Source of the DNA: Diphasiastrum complanatum
Lineage: Eukaryota > Streptophyta > Lycopodiopsida > Lycopodiales > Lycopodiaceae
DNA length: 64,000 nt
Direction: 5' to 3'
Assembly (NCBI GenBank): GCA_029204225.1
Contig: CM055106.1
Span: forward strand, 37,858,949-37,922,948
The notes beneath the pieces are model-generated. The model saw nothing but the letters and a program-made list of their open reading frames with translations, had not been told where the DNA came from and ran no database searches. Below are positions 52,462-63,959 of the stretch, in pieces (position 1 is the first letter of the stretch; each line of letters begins with the position of its first letter). Made by a program: the position numbers and the translations under genes.

Positions 52462-53336
52462 GTGGCATCTCAGGGAGGATATCTTCTAGAAGCCAGTGAA
52501 AGACTAAACACTTATAATTACTCAATTTGGAGGTTAAAAATGGAGTCTGTTATGATACTCCAGGATGTTATGGATATTGTGCTTGGTGTTGAGGAGGAGC
52601 CTCAAGCACAGGTTGAAATTCCTAAATATAAGAAGAGAGCTAGAATGGCTCTACATTTAAGATGAATGTATCTAATAAAATTTTGAGAGATATAGGATCT
52701 TGCACTACAACCAAAGAAGCTTGGGATGCACTAAAGACCATCTATGAAGCAAAGAATACTTCTAGAATACTCACTTTTAGGAATAAGATTTTCCAAAGTT
52801 TCCAAAGAACTGAAGAGAATGCATCTAACTATGTTCTGAGAGTTAAAGATTTACATAGAAAGCTTTCCTATGTTGGTGTTACCGTTAACCAAGTTGAGCT
52901 AGTTCAAGTCATACTGAATGACTTGAGAGATGACTATGATAATCTTGTTCATTCTTTTGCTATTAAGGAGGAGTTACCTAATCTAAAAACTCTCCAAGGA
53001 ATTTTTATTTCTGAAGAATCTAGACAAAGCTATAGACTCTCGAGGATGAACAAACTTGAACATGGTGGAAGTGACAAAGCCCTCTTTGTCAAAGGCAAGT
53101 AGAAAGGAAGGAGTAAGAACCAATTCTCTCAAGCATACAACAAAGACAGATTCAAAGATTGAGATCAAGATGGTGAAGAGGATGCCACAACTCATCCCTC
53201 TAACTCAAAAACCAAGAAGAAGAAAGTGAAGTGCTTCTTCTGTGGCAAAAAGAGGCACTGTGCCTCTAATTGCTTTAAGAAGAAAAACCAACTCAAGCAA
53301 GCTAATCTATCCAAAGAGACTGAAGAAGATTCTGTT
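52462..53336 (+). pseudogene. C3 Copia gag
   Basis: Starts MASQGGYLLEASERLNTYNY and shows the UBN2-type gag pattern (TTKEAWDALKTIYEAKNTSR, LVQVILNDLRDDYDNLVHSF) and the knuckle CFFCGKKRHCASNC (from 53,231). A frameshift near 52,660, a TAG at 53,101-53,103 and a TGA at about 53,161 break it. It packages the genomic RNA in an active element. Confidence 0.85.
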
Positions 53337-54845
53337 GCAAGTGATGGAGAAGGATCACTTATGGTGTCCAGTTTTTCATCATCACCTTTCAAAAAAGATG
53401 GAGCCTGGTATATAGACAGTGGAGTTTCTTCACACACGTGTTGCTCACAGGAGTCATTTGACTCAATCTTACCTTACAAAGGACTAAAGAGATCTATTTA
53501 TACTGCTAATGATCATGAGTGTCCAATAGAAGGAATTGGCATCATTCCATTGAAACTTGCTTCTTCAAATGTTCTCGCACTTTCTAATGTTCTTTTCATT
53601 CCAAAACTTACAAAGAATTTAATTAGCGTGGGAAAGTTGCTTGATAATGGATGTGATGTAAAGTTCAACTCCAATACTTGTTTTATCAAGAAAAATGATG
53701 AGATCCTTGCTGATGGATCAAGATGTGGTGGAATTTTTAAGTTAAATTCTTATGAGAATGCAAACCTTTGTGAAGTTGCTTTGTTATCTAAGGAGGAGCT
53801 ATGGCATAGAAGGTTGGGACATCCTAACTTTACATCTATGTCTTCTATGGTTAAGAAGGAGAAGACTATTGGTCTTCCAAAATCTCTTTCTAAAGATTTC
53901 AAGCCTTGTGAGGCTTGTGCCATTGCAAAGTCACACAGAAAGCCATATCAGAAGTCTTTTATAAAGACTACTTATCCATGGAACTCATACATTCAAATGT
54001 ACATTTTTCCTCTTCTAAAAGTATTGGTGGTGCAACATGTTTTGTCACCTTTATTGATGACTTTACTAGATACACTTAGTTGTATCTACTTTCTTCAAAG
54101 GCTATGGTTTTTTATCACTTCCTTATCTTCAAAGCTTATGTAGAAAAACAGTTTTCTTGCAAAGTTATAGCTTTAAGATGTGATAGAGGAGGTGAATATA
54201 TCTCCAACAAGTTTCATAATTATTGTAAAGGTGAAGGAATAAAGAGAGAATTTTCTTGTGCCTATTCTCCATCCCAAAATGGAGTAGCTGAGAGGAAAAA
54301 CAGATCTTTATGTGAATGTGCTAAAGCAATTCGAGTAGCAGCTTCTTTGCCTATTGAATATTGGGGTGAAGCTATAAATTGTGCAAACTATTTGTGCAAT
54401 AGATTACCTCACAATGCTCTTGCTAGAAAAACACCTTTTAAAGTCTTGTTTCAGAAGAAATCTAAGGTAGATCACCTTAGAGTTTTTGGTTGTACTTGCT
54501 TTGTAAATATGCCCTTGGAAACAAGGAAAAGAGATGATCCTAATTCTGTTAAAGGGATCATGGTTGAATATGCATCCAACAAGAAAGCTTACAGAATCTA
54601 TATTCCCTCTACCTCAACTACAATTGAGAGTAGAGATGTTATATTCCATGAAGATCAAAAATACATTCTTGAGAAGGCCGAGTTCAAAGATTCTCACAAA
54701 GATACTCCAATCATCACCCTTGAAGACCATCATGGAGAGATGGGGCCGAGATTTGAGGAGGAGTCACCTCGAATTATTTCACCAAGGAGATCTCAAAGAG
54801 AAAGATCCGAGCCTATGCCTATTTTATTTCTCATGAGGAGCTGAT
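53337..54845 (+). pseudogene. C3 Copia protease and integrase
   Basis: Protease has WYIDSGVSSHTC (DSG; family usually DSGAS). The pre-integrase zinc domain follows (ELWHRRLGHPNF...CEACAIAKSHRKPY). The integrase core is frameshifted between about 53,965 and 54,080, which destroys the first Asp box; CDRGGEY and NGVAERKNRSL with the second Asp and Glu are intact. The core ends with VFGCTCFVNMPL and RDVIFHED. The frame stops at 54,842. Confidence 0.87.
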
Positions 54846-55730
54846 GGATGTATGTGATGCTATCAACTCAAAGGAATGGTACCTTGCCATGAAGGAGAAA
54901 TATGATGCTTTGATGGCCATTAATACATGAGAGCTTGTGGATCTTCCATCCAACAAGCATACCATTGGTTGCAAATGGGTTTTTTGAGTCAAGTATAATC
55001 AAGATGGCACAATCAACAATTATAAGGCTAGGCTTTGTGCTAAAGGCTTTGCTCAAGTATATGGACTTGATTATGGGGAGACCTTTGTCCCAGTTGCAAA
55101 TATGGTGTCAATTAGAACCATAATTTCTCTTGCTTGTTTTTTCAATTGGCAAATTCTTCAACTAGATGTTTCTAATGCATTTCTAAATGGCTATCTAGAA
55201 GAAGAGATCTATATGGATCAACCTATTGGGTTCATCCATGATGAAGAAAAAGTTTGCTTGTTCTTCAAAAGTTTATATGGATTAAAGCAAGCTCCAAGGT
55301 CATGGTATTCTCAACTTAACACCTTTCTTGAGTCACTAGGATTTAATCTTAGTAGCTATTATCCTTCCTTATATGTCAAGTATGTTGATGATATCATTCT
55401 GATAGGAAGTTGTATTAAGTTAATTGAGGAAACCAAGATTGCACTTGGAAAAGAGTTCAAGATGCAAGATCTTGGAAAAATTTACTATATTCTAGGATTA
55501 GAGATTGACTTTCTTAAAGATAAAGCTTTTGTATGTCAATCTAAGTATGCTCTTTCAATGTTAAAAAAGTTCAATATGTTGAATTGTAAGAGTATAGAAA
55601 CACCTATGGAGCAAAATGTAAAGGACTCTAACAAAGGTGATGAAAGATCCTTCGAGGACATCACACTTTTTAGAAGTCTTATAGGCTCCTTAATTTGGCT
55701 CCCAATAACTAGACCTGACATAAGTTGAGC
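54846..55730 (+). pseudogene. C3 Copia reverse transcriptase
   Basis: RVT_2 family: TIGCKWVF, YKARLCAKGFAQVYGLDYGE, LQLDVSNAFLNGYLEEEIYM, LYGLKQAPRSWYSQLNTFL and the catalytic YVDD (YVKYVDDIILIG). About a dozen residues usually found between SLY and YVDD are deleted. Stops at 54,928 and 54,986 lie upstream and a TGA at 55,725 ends the frame. Confidence 0.88.
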
Positions 55731-56331
55731 CAAGCTATGCAAAATCCTTCAGTTTATGAGTGGAAAATGGCCAAGAGAGTGCTTAGATATATATCTTCAA
55801 CTTTTGATTTTGGTTTATTGTATAAAAGTGAAGATCTTTCTATTATTGGTTATTCTGACTCAGATTTTGCAAGTGATAGAGCAGATAAAAAAATCTACAA
55901 GTGCTTATGTCATATATCTTGGAGGAAACTTGATATCTTGGCTTTCCAAAAAGCAAGATACTGTATCACTCTCATCATGTGAAGTTGAGTACAAGGCGCT
56001 CACTACAACAACAAAGGAAGTGCTTTGGATCAAGAGGTTACTAGTGGAGCCAAAGATAATTATGGAAGAAGATATACCTATGATCATGTGTGACAACATT
56101 TTAGCTCAAGCCCTTGCCAAAAACCCAATATTCCATGCAAGGAGCAAGCATATCGAAGTTGCACATCACTTCGTGAGAGAGAAACTCATTGGAGGTGAAA
56201 TCAAATTGGAGCACATCGACACATCATCTTGCATTGCTGATATGCTCACCAAACCTTTGAGCAAAAGTTCCTTCAACAAGCATAGAGCCAACCTTGGAGT
56301 TATACCAAGATACATGTTCAAATCAATATAG
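55731..56331 (+). pseudogene. C3 Copia RNase H
   Basis: After a frameshift near 55,880 the frame reads STSAYVIYLGGNLISWLSKK, LSSCEVEYKALTTTTKE, CDNILAQALAKNPIFHARSK and ADMLTKPL, the full C-terminal RNase H. It ends 15 bases before the LTR-proximal purine tract (TTTTTAGGAG). Confidence 0.87.
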
Positions 56332-56345
56332 ATCATTTTTAGGAG

Positions 56346-57128
56346 TGTTAAAATTGAAAAAAAATTCATAGTGATTTCTTGGCTTGCTACAAATGTTGTA
56401 CCATGCAAGTATGTAGCTCATTAATGCAAAATGCCAAGTTTGGCCTACATAGAACTCGAGCTACATGGTTATGTATTATCTAATTTGATAAATGCAACTT
56501 GCATTTAGTTTGTAGACATGGAATTAGCATGATTATGCTTGTAGAAACTCGTGGCAATTCACATGCATTAATTGTAAGTGATCCATAGTGACATGCAAGG
56601 CATGCACAAAGTGTAATGGACACATGCATGATGATTTGGACATTTCTAGTTAGAACTAGTACACTTGTAAAACATTGGTAGAATTTTATGCATGACAAGT
56701 GACAAATGTCACATAGACTCTAGATGTCATTTTGGAATGGATGATTGTGGTTCTACCTCGAGCTACCTCAAACTCCATAAATATGTGTAGCTCTCCACAC
56801 AATCAATGATGAAGAACCAAAGTTTTGTAGCTATCTCATGCCATTTTGGATCTAAACTAATATTCCTTGTTATCTCTCTAGCTTTCTCTCTCTAGCTCGT
56901 GTTGAGGCTAATGCTCATACACTGAAATCTTGTACTTTTATTCATTCTTTGATTCATTGCTATTATATTCTGCTGATTAGCATGCTAGATTGTGAATTAG
57001 CCATTTCTTCTGAACTAGATCTTGTTGATCAATCTAGAATCAGGTTATAGTGCCAATCACAAAGCTTAATCAAGATCAATCACTCTTGTGGACATTCCCC
57101 ACATGTGTGAATTCTGAAAATTTTGTCA
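56346..57128 (+). mobile_element. 3' LTR of Copia C3 (783 bp)
   Basis: Starts TGTTAAAATTG after AGGAG and ends TTTTGTCA; partner of 40,950-41,730. Confidence 0.9.
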
Positions 57129-57939
57129 CTACCGATATTGTTGAATATCTAATGCGGGGCCAACCAGACAAATCACTACCAAAGGCGGACCAGCGGAAAT
57201 TGATCTTGAATACTAGACCATATCAGCTGATTGTCGGTCAATTGTATCGAAGAGGACCAGATGGGATTCTTTGGCGGTGTATTCTTTTTGATGAGACCAC
57301 CCAAATAATTTCACTTTCACATGAAGGCATGGGTGGAGGCCATTTTGCATTCGACATTACAGTTCACAAGATTCTGCAATCAAGATGTTGGTGGCCAACA
57401 ATTCATAAGGATACAGAGGAATACCTGAGGAAGTGCGATGTGTGCCAAAGGGCAAGGAGAGCAACGAGATTGAATTATGACTTACTACACCGGCCTAGCC
57501 CAAGCACCATTCAAAAAGTGGGGATTGAATAACATCGGTCCAATTCACCCTACAGCAAGAAGTACCCAGGCTCGATACATAATCGTAGCCACGGATTATC
57601 TCACCAAGTGGGTCAAAGCCAAGGCAATAAGAGTAGTTGATGCTAGGACAACTGCCAAGTTCCTTTATGAAAATATCATTGTGCGCTTTGAATGCCCGGT
57701 GGAAATAGTCAGCGATCGTGAAAGTCATTTATCAATGAGACCATCAAGGTCCTGTTGGAGGAATTCTTTGTGATCCATAGAACCTGTACGCCTTATTATC
57801 CTCGCGGTAATGGGCAAGCAAAATCATCCAATAAGATCCTGTGTAGCATGCTCACGAAAACAGATGAAGCTAGCAGATCAGATTGGGAACATAAGTTGCG
57901 TGCTGCTCTGTGGGCATTTAGGACAACATACAAGGGAAT
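57129..57939 (+). pseudogene. Gypsy G4 integrase, first part
   Basis: Continues G4 from the linker (DIVEYLMRGQPDKSLPK) through the zinc domain (HEGMGGGHF, KKC... as RKCDVCQRARRATRL) and core (LNNIGP, IVSDRESH, GNGQAKSSNKIL). The first Asp (LDY in G3) is Asn and the Glu of QAES is Lys. Frameshifts lie near 57,490 and 57,730. It stops at TTYKG where Copia C4 has inserted; the continuation is at 63,960. Confidence 0.87.
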
Positions 57940-58589
57940 TGTGAAAGATTCAACTAGTTTCATCACATTCTGCAATATTTCCATATTTGGCATATTGAGG
58001 CCAAAACTTGTTTTAGACTTAGAGGTTGACTTTTCAAAGTTCATTAGTCTAAATTTCATTTGAATAAACACTTTTTGAAAGTGTGAGAAAGATAGAATGC
58101 GAGTTTGAGTAGATTCAATTTGAATAAGTTGGGTACATTGAATCTAGACCCAAAATTGGTAGGGTTAGCATTTTGGTGGAAAAGCCAAGTGGCCAAATAG
58201 GGTTTGGACCTGCTATAAAAGGATGTAACTCGTGGAGAGAGTCATCTTCTCTCTTCTCTATCTCATTTCATGCTTATACATGGTTCTCTTGGGTTCTACT
58301 ATCCATTGGTGCACTATCTTGGTGATTGCTTGCAATTCTATGTGTAGAATGATCTATATTTGTTATTTTTGGATCCACACGTGTGAAATACAGTAGCTTG
58401 CTGGTTTTGTATGGACAGCAAGAGTACATAATCATTTCATTCAAGTTTGATCAAGTTCTATTAGTGTTTGCATCTCAAATTGTGTGTGGATGCTGATTTT
58501 TCTACATTGGTGAAATTGGTAGTGTATTTCTCTTTCTAATCAAAGATCATTCAAGTAGATTGGATCTTAAGATTCTGAAATCTTTCACA
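57940..58589 (+). mobile_element. 5' LTR of Copia C4 (650 bp)
   Basis: Bounded by the 10-bp inverted ends TGTGAAAGAT...ATCTTTCACA. A TATAAAAGGATG box lies at about 58,215. About 17 differences from the 3' LTR by eye (roughly 97% identity), so the insertion is fairly recent. Confidence 0.93.
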
Positions 58590-58601
58590 TGGTATCAGAG
58601 C
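58590..58601 (+). promoter_or_regulatory. tRNA-Met(i) primer binding site of C4
   Basis: TGGTATCAGAGC begins directly at the LTR end. Confidence 0.93.
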
Positions 58602-59189
58602 TTTTGTTTCAGGTTATGAAGGAGGAAATCAGATCTATCAATGATTTGGTGAAGATATCAAGTCTAGAGCATGCTAGAGAGGATTCTACACCAAAATCGG
58701 ATTTTTTGCTTTTGTAGATTGGATCTTTTGTAGATCAAAACACTAAATAGGTCAATATACTTGTTCGATTCCATTTTTTGAATTCACATGCTGGATTTGG
58801 CCGATTTTTGGATCATTGGTTCAGCCTAAGTGGTGGCTTATAGATTGCGTATCAAATTTTCAGCATTTGCATGTAGATTTGAAATAGTCAATTTTTTGTG
58901 ATTTTGTCAAAACCCTAATTTTGATTGGATCTCTAGATAGTGAGGTTGCTGGACTTCATTTGAGTGTGTTTCAATCTTAGGAAGTGGCAAAAGTCATTAG
59001 ATTGAGGATAGATCATAGGTTGATCAAGATTCCATGATTCTATGTGTTGATTTGCTTGGATAAGTGCTAGAAGAGAATTTGTGAGATAGTTTGAAATCTT
59101 GGTGATTTCTTTTGAAAGCATTTGTTGTTGTTCAAAGGAGTGCTTTGTGCATTGAAACAGGTTGAAAGAGAAGATCAGGTCATTGCTAC

Positions 59190-60002
59190 ATGGCAACCTC
59201 AATTGGAGTCATGTTGGAAGCCAATGATAGGCTTACCTCAAGTAACTATTCATTATGGAAACTGAGGATGGAGTCACTTCTTAGGATGAATGATGTTTTG
59301 GATATTGTTGTAGGTTTGGAGGAGAGACCAGCAACACAACAAGATCAATTGAGGTATGACAAGAGGGCCAAGAAGGCTCTACACATGATAAAGATGAATG
59401 TTACCAATGAACTTCTCAAGGAAGTTGGTAAGTGCACATCATCTTTGGAAGCTTGGAATTCATTGAAGAAGCTTTATGAATCCAAGTCTACTTCTAGAGT
59501 GTTGACTCTAAGAAGGCAAATCTTTTCTTGTTTGCAAAAGAATGCAGAAAGTCCAAGTACTTTTGTTTTGAGAATGAAAGCATTGAATGATGAGTTAGCT
59601 TGCATAGATGAAAGCATTAAGGAAGGAGAACTTATTCAAGTGCTTAATGGCTTGTTGGATGCTCATGCTAACATTGTTCAAAGTATTGCTATTCAAAAGA
59701 CTTTGCCAAGTTTGATGGATCTTCAAGAGATCTTGATCAATGAGGAATATAGGCTTCAAGCAAGAGGTGGATCTACATCGACACTTCAAGAGGATGCTAT
59801 GTTCACAAAGGACAAATTCAAGGGCAAAACCAAAAGCAAGTGGTCTAAAGGGAAAGATCAAGTGGATGCTTCTTCAAGTGGCAAAAAGAAGGATAGATCA
59901 AAGCTCAAGTGCTTCTATTGTGGCATCAAAGGACACTTTGCAAGTGAGTGCTACAAGAAGAGAGATCAAGGAGACAAGCAAGGTAATCTTACTCTTGATT
60001 AG
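59190..60002 (+). CDS. C4 Copia gag, 270 aa
   Basis: Intact frame from ATG (MATSIGVMLEANDRLTSSNY) with the UBN2-type gag fold pattern (SLEAWNSLKKLYESKSTSR, LIQVLNGLLDAHANIV), a basic Lys-rich stretch (about residues 205-235) and the knuckle CFYCGIKGHFASEC (about 239-252). A single in-frame TAG (60,000-60,002) separates it from the pol frame, which continues in the same phase. Related copy C5 has no stop at the comparable place, so I take it as a mutation, though readthrough control cannot be excluded. Confidence 0.88.
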   Translation: MATSIGVMLEANDRLTSSNYSLWKLRMESLLRMNDVLDIVVGLEERPATQQDQLRYDKRAKKALHMIKMNVTNELLKEVGKCTSSLEAWNSLKKLYESKSTSRVLTLRRQIFSCLQKNAESPSTFVLRMKALNDELACIDESIKEGELIQVLNGLLDAHANIVQSIAIQKTLPSLMDLQEILINEEYRLQARGGSTSTLQEDAMFTKDKFKGKTKSKWSKGKDQVDASSSGKKKDRSKLKCFYCGIKGHFASECYKKRDQGDKQGNLTLD

Positions 60003-61532
60003 GATGGTTTGGATGTGCAAGATGCAAATGACGATGCTTTTGTGATGTCTTCATGTATGCTTGCTAATGATGGAGATCTAGATCCTTGGTGGATTGATAG
60101 TGGAGCAAATTCACACATGACCTTTCAGTACTTCACTTCTTTGTTGGCATATGGAGATGACAAGAGGGTGATCTACACGGCCAATGATGGTGAGTGTGCA
60201 ATCAAAGGGATTGGCACAATTCCTATTTCTCTCTCTACAAATAGGAATGCTCATTTGGAGGATGTCTTGTTTATTCCATCTATTACTAAGAATTTGCTTA
60301 GTGTGAGTCAAATGCTAAGTAAGGGCCTCAAGGTGGAGTTTGATGGAGATGCTTGTTTGATCAAAAGGAAGGATGTCTTGATTGGAAAAGATAAAAGGCA
60401 AGGGAAGTTGTTCAAACTTGATGCTTGTGTTATTGCTAACCAAGTTGCATGTGTTGCAAGGGAGCAAATTTCTATTCAAGAGGTTTGGCACAAAAGGATG
60501 GGACACCTCAACTTCAAGTCATTGGAGGTAATGGCAAGAAAGAAGGTTGTGATTGGTCTTCCAAGTTCCTTAAGTAATGACAAGCATGTTTGTGAGTCTT
60601 GTGCTTTGTCTAAGTCACATAGACTACCTTATACTAGATCTATTTCTAGATCTACAAAGCCTTTTCAACTTGTACATTCGGATATTCATGGATTTACTAC
60701 AATTAGCAATAGTGGAGCTAAGATGTATGTAACATTCATTGATGATTTTAGTAGATTTTGTTGGATCTATCTACTAAAGAGCAAGGATGAAGTGTATGAT
60801 GTCTTTGTCAAGTTCAAGAATGCAAGGGAGAATCAATTCTCCACAAAGATCAAGTGCTTGAGAGATGACAATGGTGGTGAGTACATATCTAACAAGTTCA
60901 AGGCCTTTTGTGATGAGCATGGGATCAAGAGGGAGTATACAACATCAAGGACCCCACAACAAAATGGAGTGGCTGAAAGAAAGAATAGAACTTTATGTGA
61001 AAGTTCTAAAGCTATGAGGTTAAGTGCTAATCTTGACAAACCATTTTGGGATCAAGCTATGTTGTGTGCCAATTTCTTGTGCAATAGGTGGCCGAGTGCT
61101 ATTTTGGATGGAAGGACACCTTTTGAGATGCTATTCAAGAGGAGGCCGAGTGTCAACTTTCTAAGAACCTTTGGATGCACATGCTATGTCAACATTACTC
61201 TTGATGATAGGACCAAGGAGGATCCATCTTCAAGAAGAGATATTTTTGTTGGATATAGTGAGGTGAGTAAAGCCTACAAGATTTACATTCCTTCTACTAA
61301 CAAAGTGATTGTTGGTAGAGATGTCATTTTTGATGAGAGAAACATTCCAAAGGTGTTTTCAAGCATGATTGATGGTAAAGTAGATGGTTCTAACATTCTT
61401 GATGTTGATGAGAAGGATTCTACTTTGGATGGTGGTGATGATGGACCTTCATCAAGTCAAAAGCCAAGGAGAACATCAAGAGAAAGACAATACCTTCAAG
61501 GCTCACATATGATCAAAAGGGTAAGCAAGTAG
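60003..61532 (+). CDS. C4 Copia protease and integrase, about 507 aa
   Basis: Protease: WWIDSGANSHMTF (DSGA active site). Zinc domain: VWHKRMGHLNF...CESCALSKSHRLPY. Integrase core: VHSDIHG, LRDDNGGEY and NGVAERKNRTL, so all three acidic residues are in place, followed by FLRTFGCTCYVN and VGRDVIFDE. No ATG starts the frame; it is the same phase as gag across the TAG. It ends early by a frameshift near 61,487; the expected continuation (RLTYDQKGKQVVSGNYVAF) is in the next frame. Confidence 0.88.
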   Translation, partial: DGLDVQDANDDAFVMSSCMLANDGDLDPWWIDSGANSHMTFQYFTSLLAYGDDKRVIYTANDGECAIKGIGTIPISLSTNRNAHLEDVLFIPSITKNLLSVSQMLSKGLKVEFDGDACLIKRKDVLIGKDKRQGKLFKLDACVIANQVACVAREQISIQEVWHKRMGHLNFKSLEVMARKKVVIGLPSSLSNDKHVCESCALSKSHRLPYTRSISRSTKPFQLVHSDIHGFTTISNSGAKMYVTFIDDFSRFCWIYLLKSKDEVYDVFVKFKNARENQFSTKIKCLRDDNGGEYISNKFKAFCDEHGIKREYTTSRTPQQNGVAERKNRTLCESSKAMRLSANLDKPFWDQAMLCANFLCNRWPSAILDGRTPFEMLFKRRPSVNFLRTFGCTCYVNITLDDRTKEDPSSRRDIFVGYSEVSKAYKIYIPSTNKVIVGRDVIFDERNIPKVFSSMIDGKVDGSNILDVDEKDSTLDGGDDGPSSSQKPRRTSRERQYLQGSHMIKRVSK

Positions 61533-61660
61533 TTTCTGGAAATTATGTTGCTTTCCTGACCTCTTTGGATGATCCTACAAGTGTAGATCAAGCAAGGAAA
61601 GAAGAGGAGTGGATCCAAGCAATGGATCTCGAGTATCGATCTCTTCTGAAGAGTGGAACA
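61493..61660 (+). pseudogene. C4 linker and first residues of the RT domain
   Basis: In the shifted frame PSRLTYDQKGK, LTSLDDPTSVDQARKEEEW and AMDLEYRSLLKSGT are the usual lead-in to Copia RT (W..AM..E..SLLK..T). Homology to RT stops right after SGT. Confidence 0.75.
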
Positions 61661-62735
61661 TCTTTGGGAGGATCTTCTTGTGTACATGGAGCTATGCAAG
61701 TGGATGGATGTTATCTTGCTGTAAAATCAAGTAATGGATCTGGAAAACAAAGTTTGTTCAATGACTTTGATGTTCAAGTTGAAGATCAAGAGGTTGATCT
61801 CAAAGCGCTTCAACTAGTCAAAAGGGAAGTTGACAATTTGGAGCTAGTCAAGAGCATCAAAGGAGAGTAATTGGAAAAGGTGTTATGGATCTCTTTTTGC
61901 AGCATATTGAAGACTCAAGTAAGGTCAAAGGAGCAGCAAGGAAGTGTTTTTCAAGTTTACTTTACTTGTTCTATCTCATGTTTAAGCAATTTCATGTGGA
62001 TGTGTGCAAATTGTCAAGATATGATAAAACTAGCTACATTGGTGAGCATTGTTTTGATGTTGGATTTGTACTAGCATTCTTGGCTGATTTTGCTGATGGA
62101 AATGAAGCTATTGGAGGTTCATTATGTCACTCATCCATGGGTAAGTTCTCAAGTGTTGAGCTACTTGGTGCCAATACTTGGAGATTGTCAATTTTTGGTG
62201 AATTCATGGTCATTTTCTTGTGTCAAGTAGATCTTGAAGATGGACTAGTGCAAACTACTTGGTTTATGGAGTCATGTGGTGCTGGATTTTCATCATTTAT
62301 GTACTCACCTACTCATGGATTTCCAAGGTTTGATGGTTTCTTGTGGCAAGATGAAGATGGAGGCTCATTCATGGAGTATCATGGTGGATACAAGGCAACA
62401 AAGGACAAAAGAGGAGGAGACATGCAAGCAAAATTTGATCACTCACATTTATTGTTTGTTTGCTGTTTTTTTCCAGAGAGTTCAGAGTTGGAAGCATGGT
62501 GAAATCATCTCACTTACATTCTATTTGATTCTTCATGTTCTAGTCACATTTTTACATGTAAAATTGATGTAAGAAATAGTGAAGCATCCCAAGTGGATAC
62601 TATTCTCTATATCAATTATGGTTGTTTCTCTTTTGAGCATTACATGATCATTGAAAGGAGATCTATTATTAGGAAGAAGATCATTCTTATGATGGATCAA
62701 ATTTCTATTGGCGAAAACTATGCTAGGAGCATTGG
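61661..62735 (+). pseudogene. foreign 1.07-kb segment in place of reverse transcriptase
   Basis: Where RT should be (between SLLKSGT and the RNase H lead-in KRVLRYI) there is sequence with no RT motif: no KARLVAKG, no LYGLKQ, no YVDD. It carries an open frame of 205 codons (61,885-62,502) starting MDLFLQHIEDSSKVKGAARK, rich in Phe, Gly, Ser and Cys, that I cannot assign; and the tail of the upstream frame (SCVHGAMQVDGCYLAVKSSN...LELVKSIKGE). Codon phase, strand and base composition fit the neighbours. It may be a captured gene piece, another element, or sequence of non-autonomous relatives. Confidence 0.65.
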
Positions 62736-63299
62736 AAGCTAGGAAAGCGAGTTTTGAGGTACATCATTGGAACTCGAGATTTTGGCATATTGTATGAGGG
62801 ATCATCACCTAATCTTTTTGGATTTTCAGATTCGGACTATGCTGGAGATATAATGGATAGGAAATCCATTAGTTCTTATTGTATTTTCATAGGTGATGGA
62901 GCTATATCATGGATGTCAAAGAAACAAGCCACTATCTCATTGTCATCTAGTGAGGCCGAGTACAAAGCTCTTACACATTGCACAAAGGAAATGGTATGGA
63001 TCAAGAGGATGATCAAGGATCTTCACTTGATGGATTTTTCAGAGAGCCCAATCATCTTTTGTGACAATCAATCAGCCCAAAGAATGGCATCCAATCCTAT
63101 CTTTCATGCTAGGAGCAAGCATATTGAGATATAATATCATTTTGTGAGGGAGCGAGTCATTGCAAAGGAGGTGGAGCTTCAACATGTGTCTTCAAGGGAA
63201 TGTGTAGTTGATGTCTTCACCAAAGCATTGAGAAAAGACTTGTTCATGAAGCATAGGACTTCACTTGGAGTATTATCAAAGTCTATGCTAAAACTAGTT
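62736..63299 (+). pseudogene. C4 Copia RNase H
   Basis: Reads VLRYIIGTRDFGILYEGSS, FSDSDYAGDIMDRKSISSYC, ISWMSKKQATISLSSSEAEY, FCDNQSAQRMASNPIFHARSK and, after a TAA at 63,132-63,134, YHFVRERVIAKEVELQHVSS and VFTKALRK. Catalytic Asp and Glu positions (SDSDYAG, SSSEAEY, CDNQSA) are present. One nonsense mutation makes this copy defective. Confidence 0.87.
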
Positions 63300-63309
63300 G
63301 AAGAGGGAG
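63300..63309 (+). promoter_or_regulatory. polypurine tract of C4
   Basis: GAAGAGGGAG directly precedes the 3' LTR, the plus-strand primer position. Confidence 0.88.
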
Positions 63310-63959
63310 TGTGAAAGATTCAACTAGTTTCATCACATTCTGCAATATTTCCATATTTGGCATATTGAGGCCAAAACTTGTTTTAGACTTAGAGGTTGAC
63401 TTTTCAAAGTTCATTAGTCTAAATTTCATTTGAATAAACACTTTTTGAAAGTGTGGGAAAGATAGAATGCGAGTTTGAGTAGATTCAATTTGAATAAGTT
63501 GGGTACATTGAATCGAGACCCAAAATTGGTAGGGTTAGCATTTTGGTGGGAAAGTCAAGTGGCCAAATAGGGTTTGGACCTGCTGTAAAAGGATGTAACT
63601 CATGGAGAGAGTCATCTTCTCTCTTCTCTATCTCATTTCATGCTTATACATGGTTCTCTTGGGTTCTACTATCCATTGGTGCACTATCTTGGTGATTGCT
63701 TGCAATTCTATGTGTAGAATGATCTATATTTGCTATTTTTGGATCCACACATGTGAAATACAGTAGCTTCCTAGTTTTGTACGGACAGAAAGAGTACATA
63801 ATTATTTCATTCAAGTTTGATCAAGTTCTATTAGTGTTTGCATCTCAAATTGTGTGTAGATGCTGATTTTTCTACATTGGTGAAATTGGTAGTGTATTTC
63901 TCTTTCTAACCAAAGATCATTCAAGTAGATTGGATCTTAAGGATCTGAAATCTTTCATA
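63310..63959 (+). mobile_element. 3' LTR of Copia C4 (650 bp)
   Basis: Starts TGTGAAAGATTC; ends ATCTTTCATA (CACA in the 5' LTR, one transition). Same length as the 5' LTR. Confidence 0.92.

Larger units (their letters stand above)
52338..57128 (+). mobile_element. Copia C3, gag-pol and 3' LTR
   Basis: Order: gag, protease, integrase, RT, RNase H, purine tract, 3' LTR. The 5' LTR, primer site and leader lie at 40,321-41,730 in reverse. The 3' LTR is followed at 57,129 by Gypsy G4 integrase sequence that continues the G4 frame cut at 41,731. Confidence 0.9.

Noticed and set aside
63183-63299. Continuous RNase H frame in C4
   Set aside because: A TAA at 63,132-63,134 interrupts the domain, so the C4 RNase H cannot be called intact.
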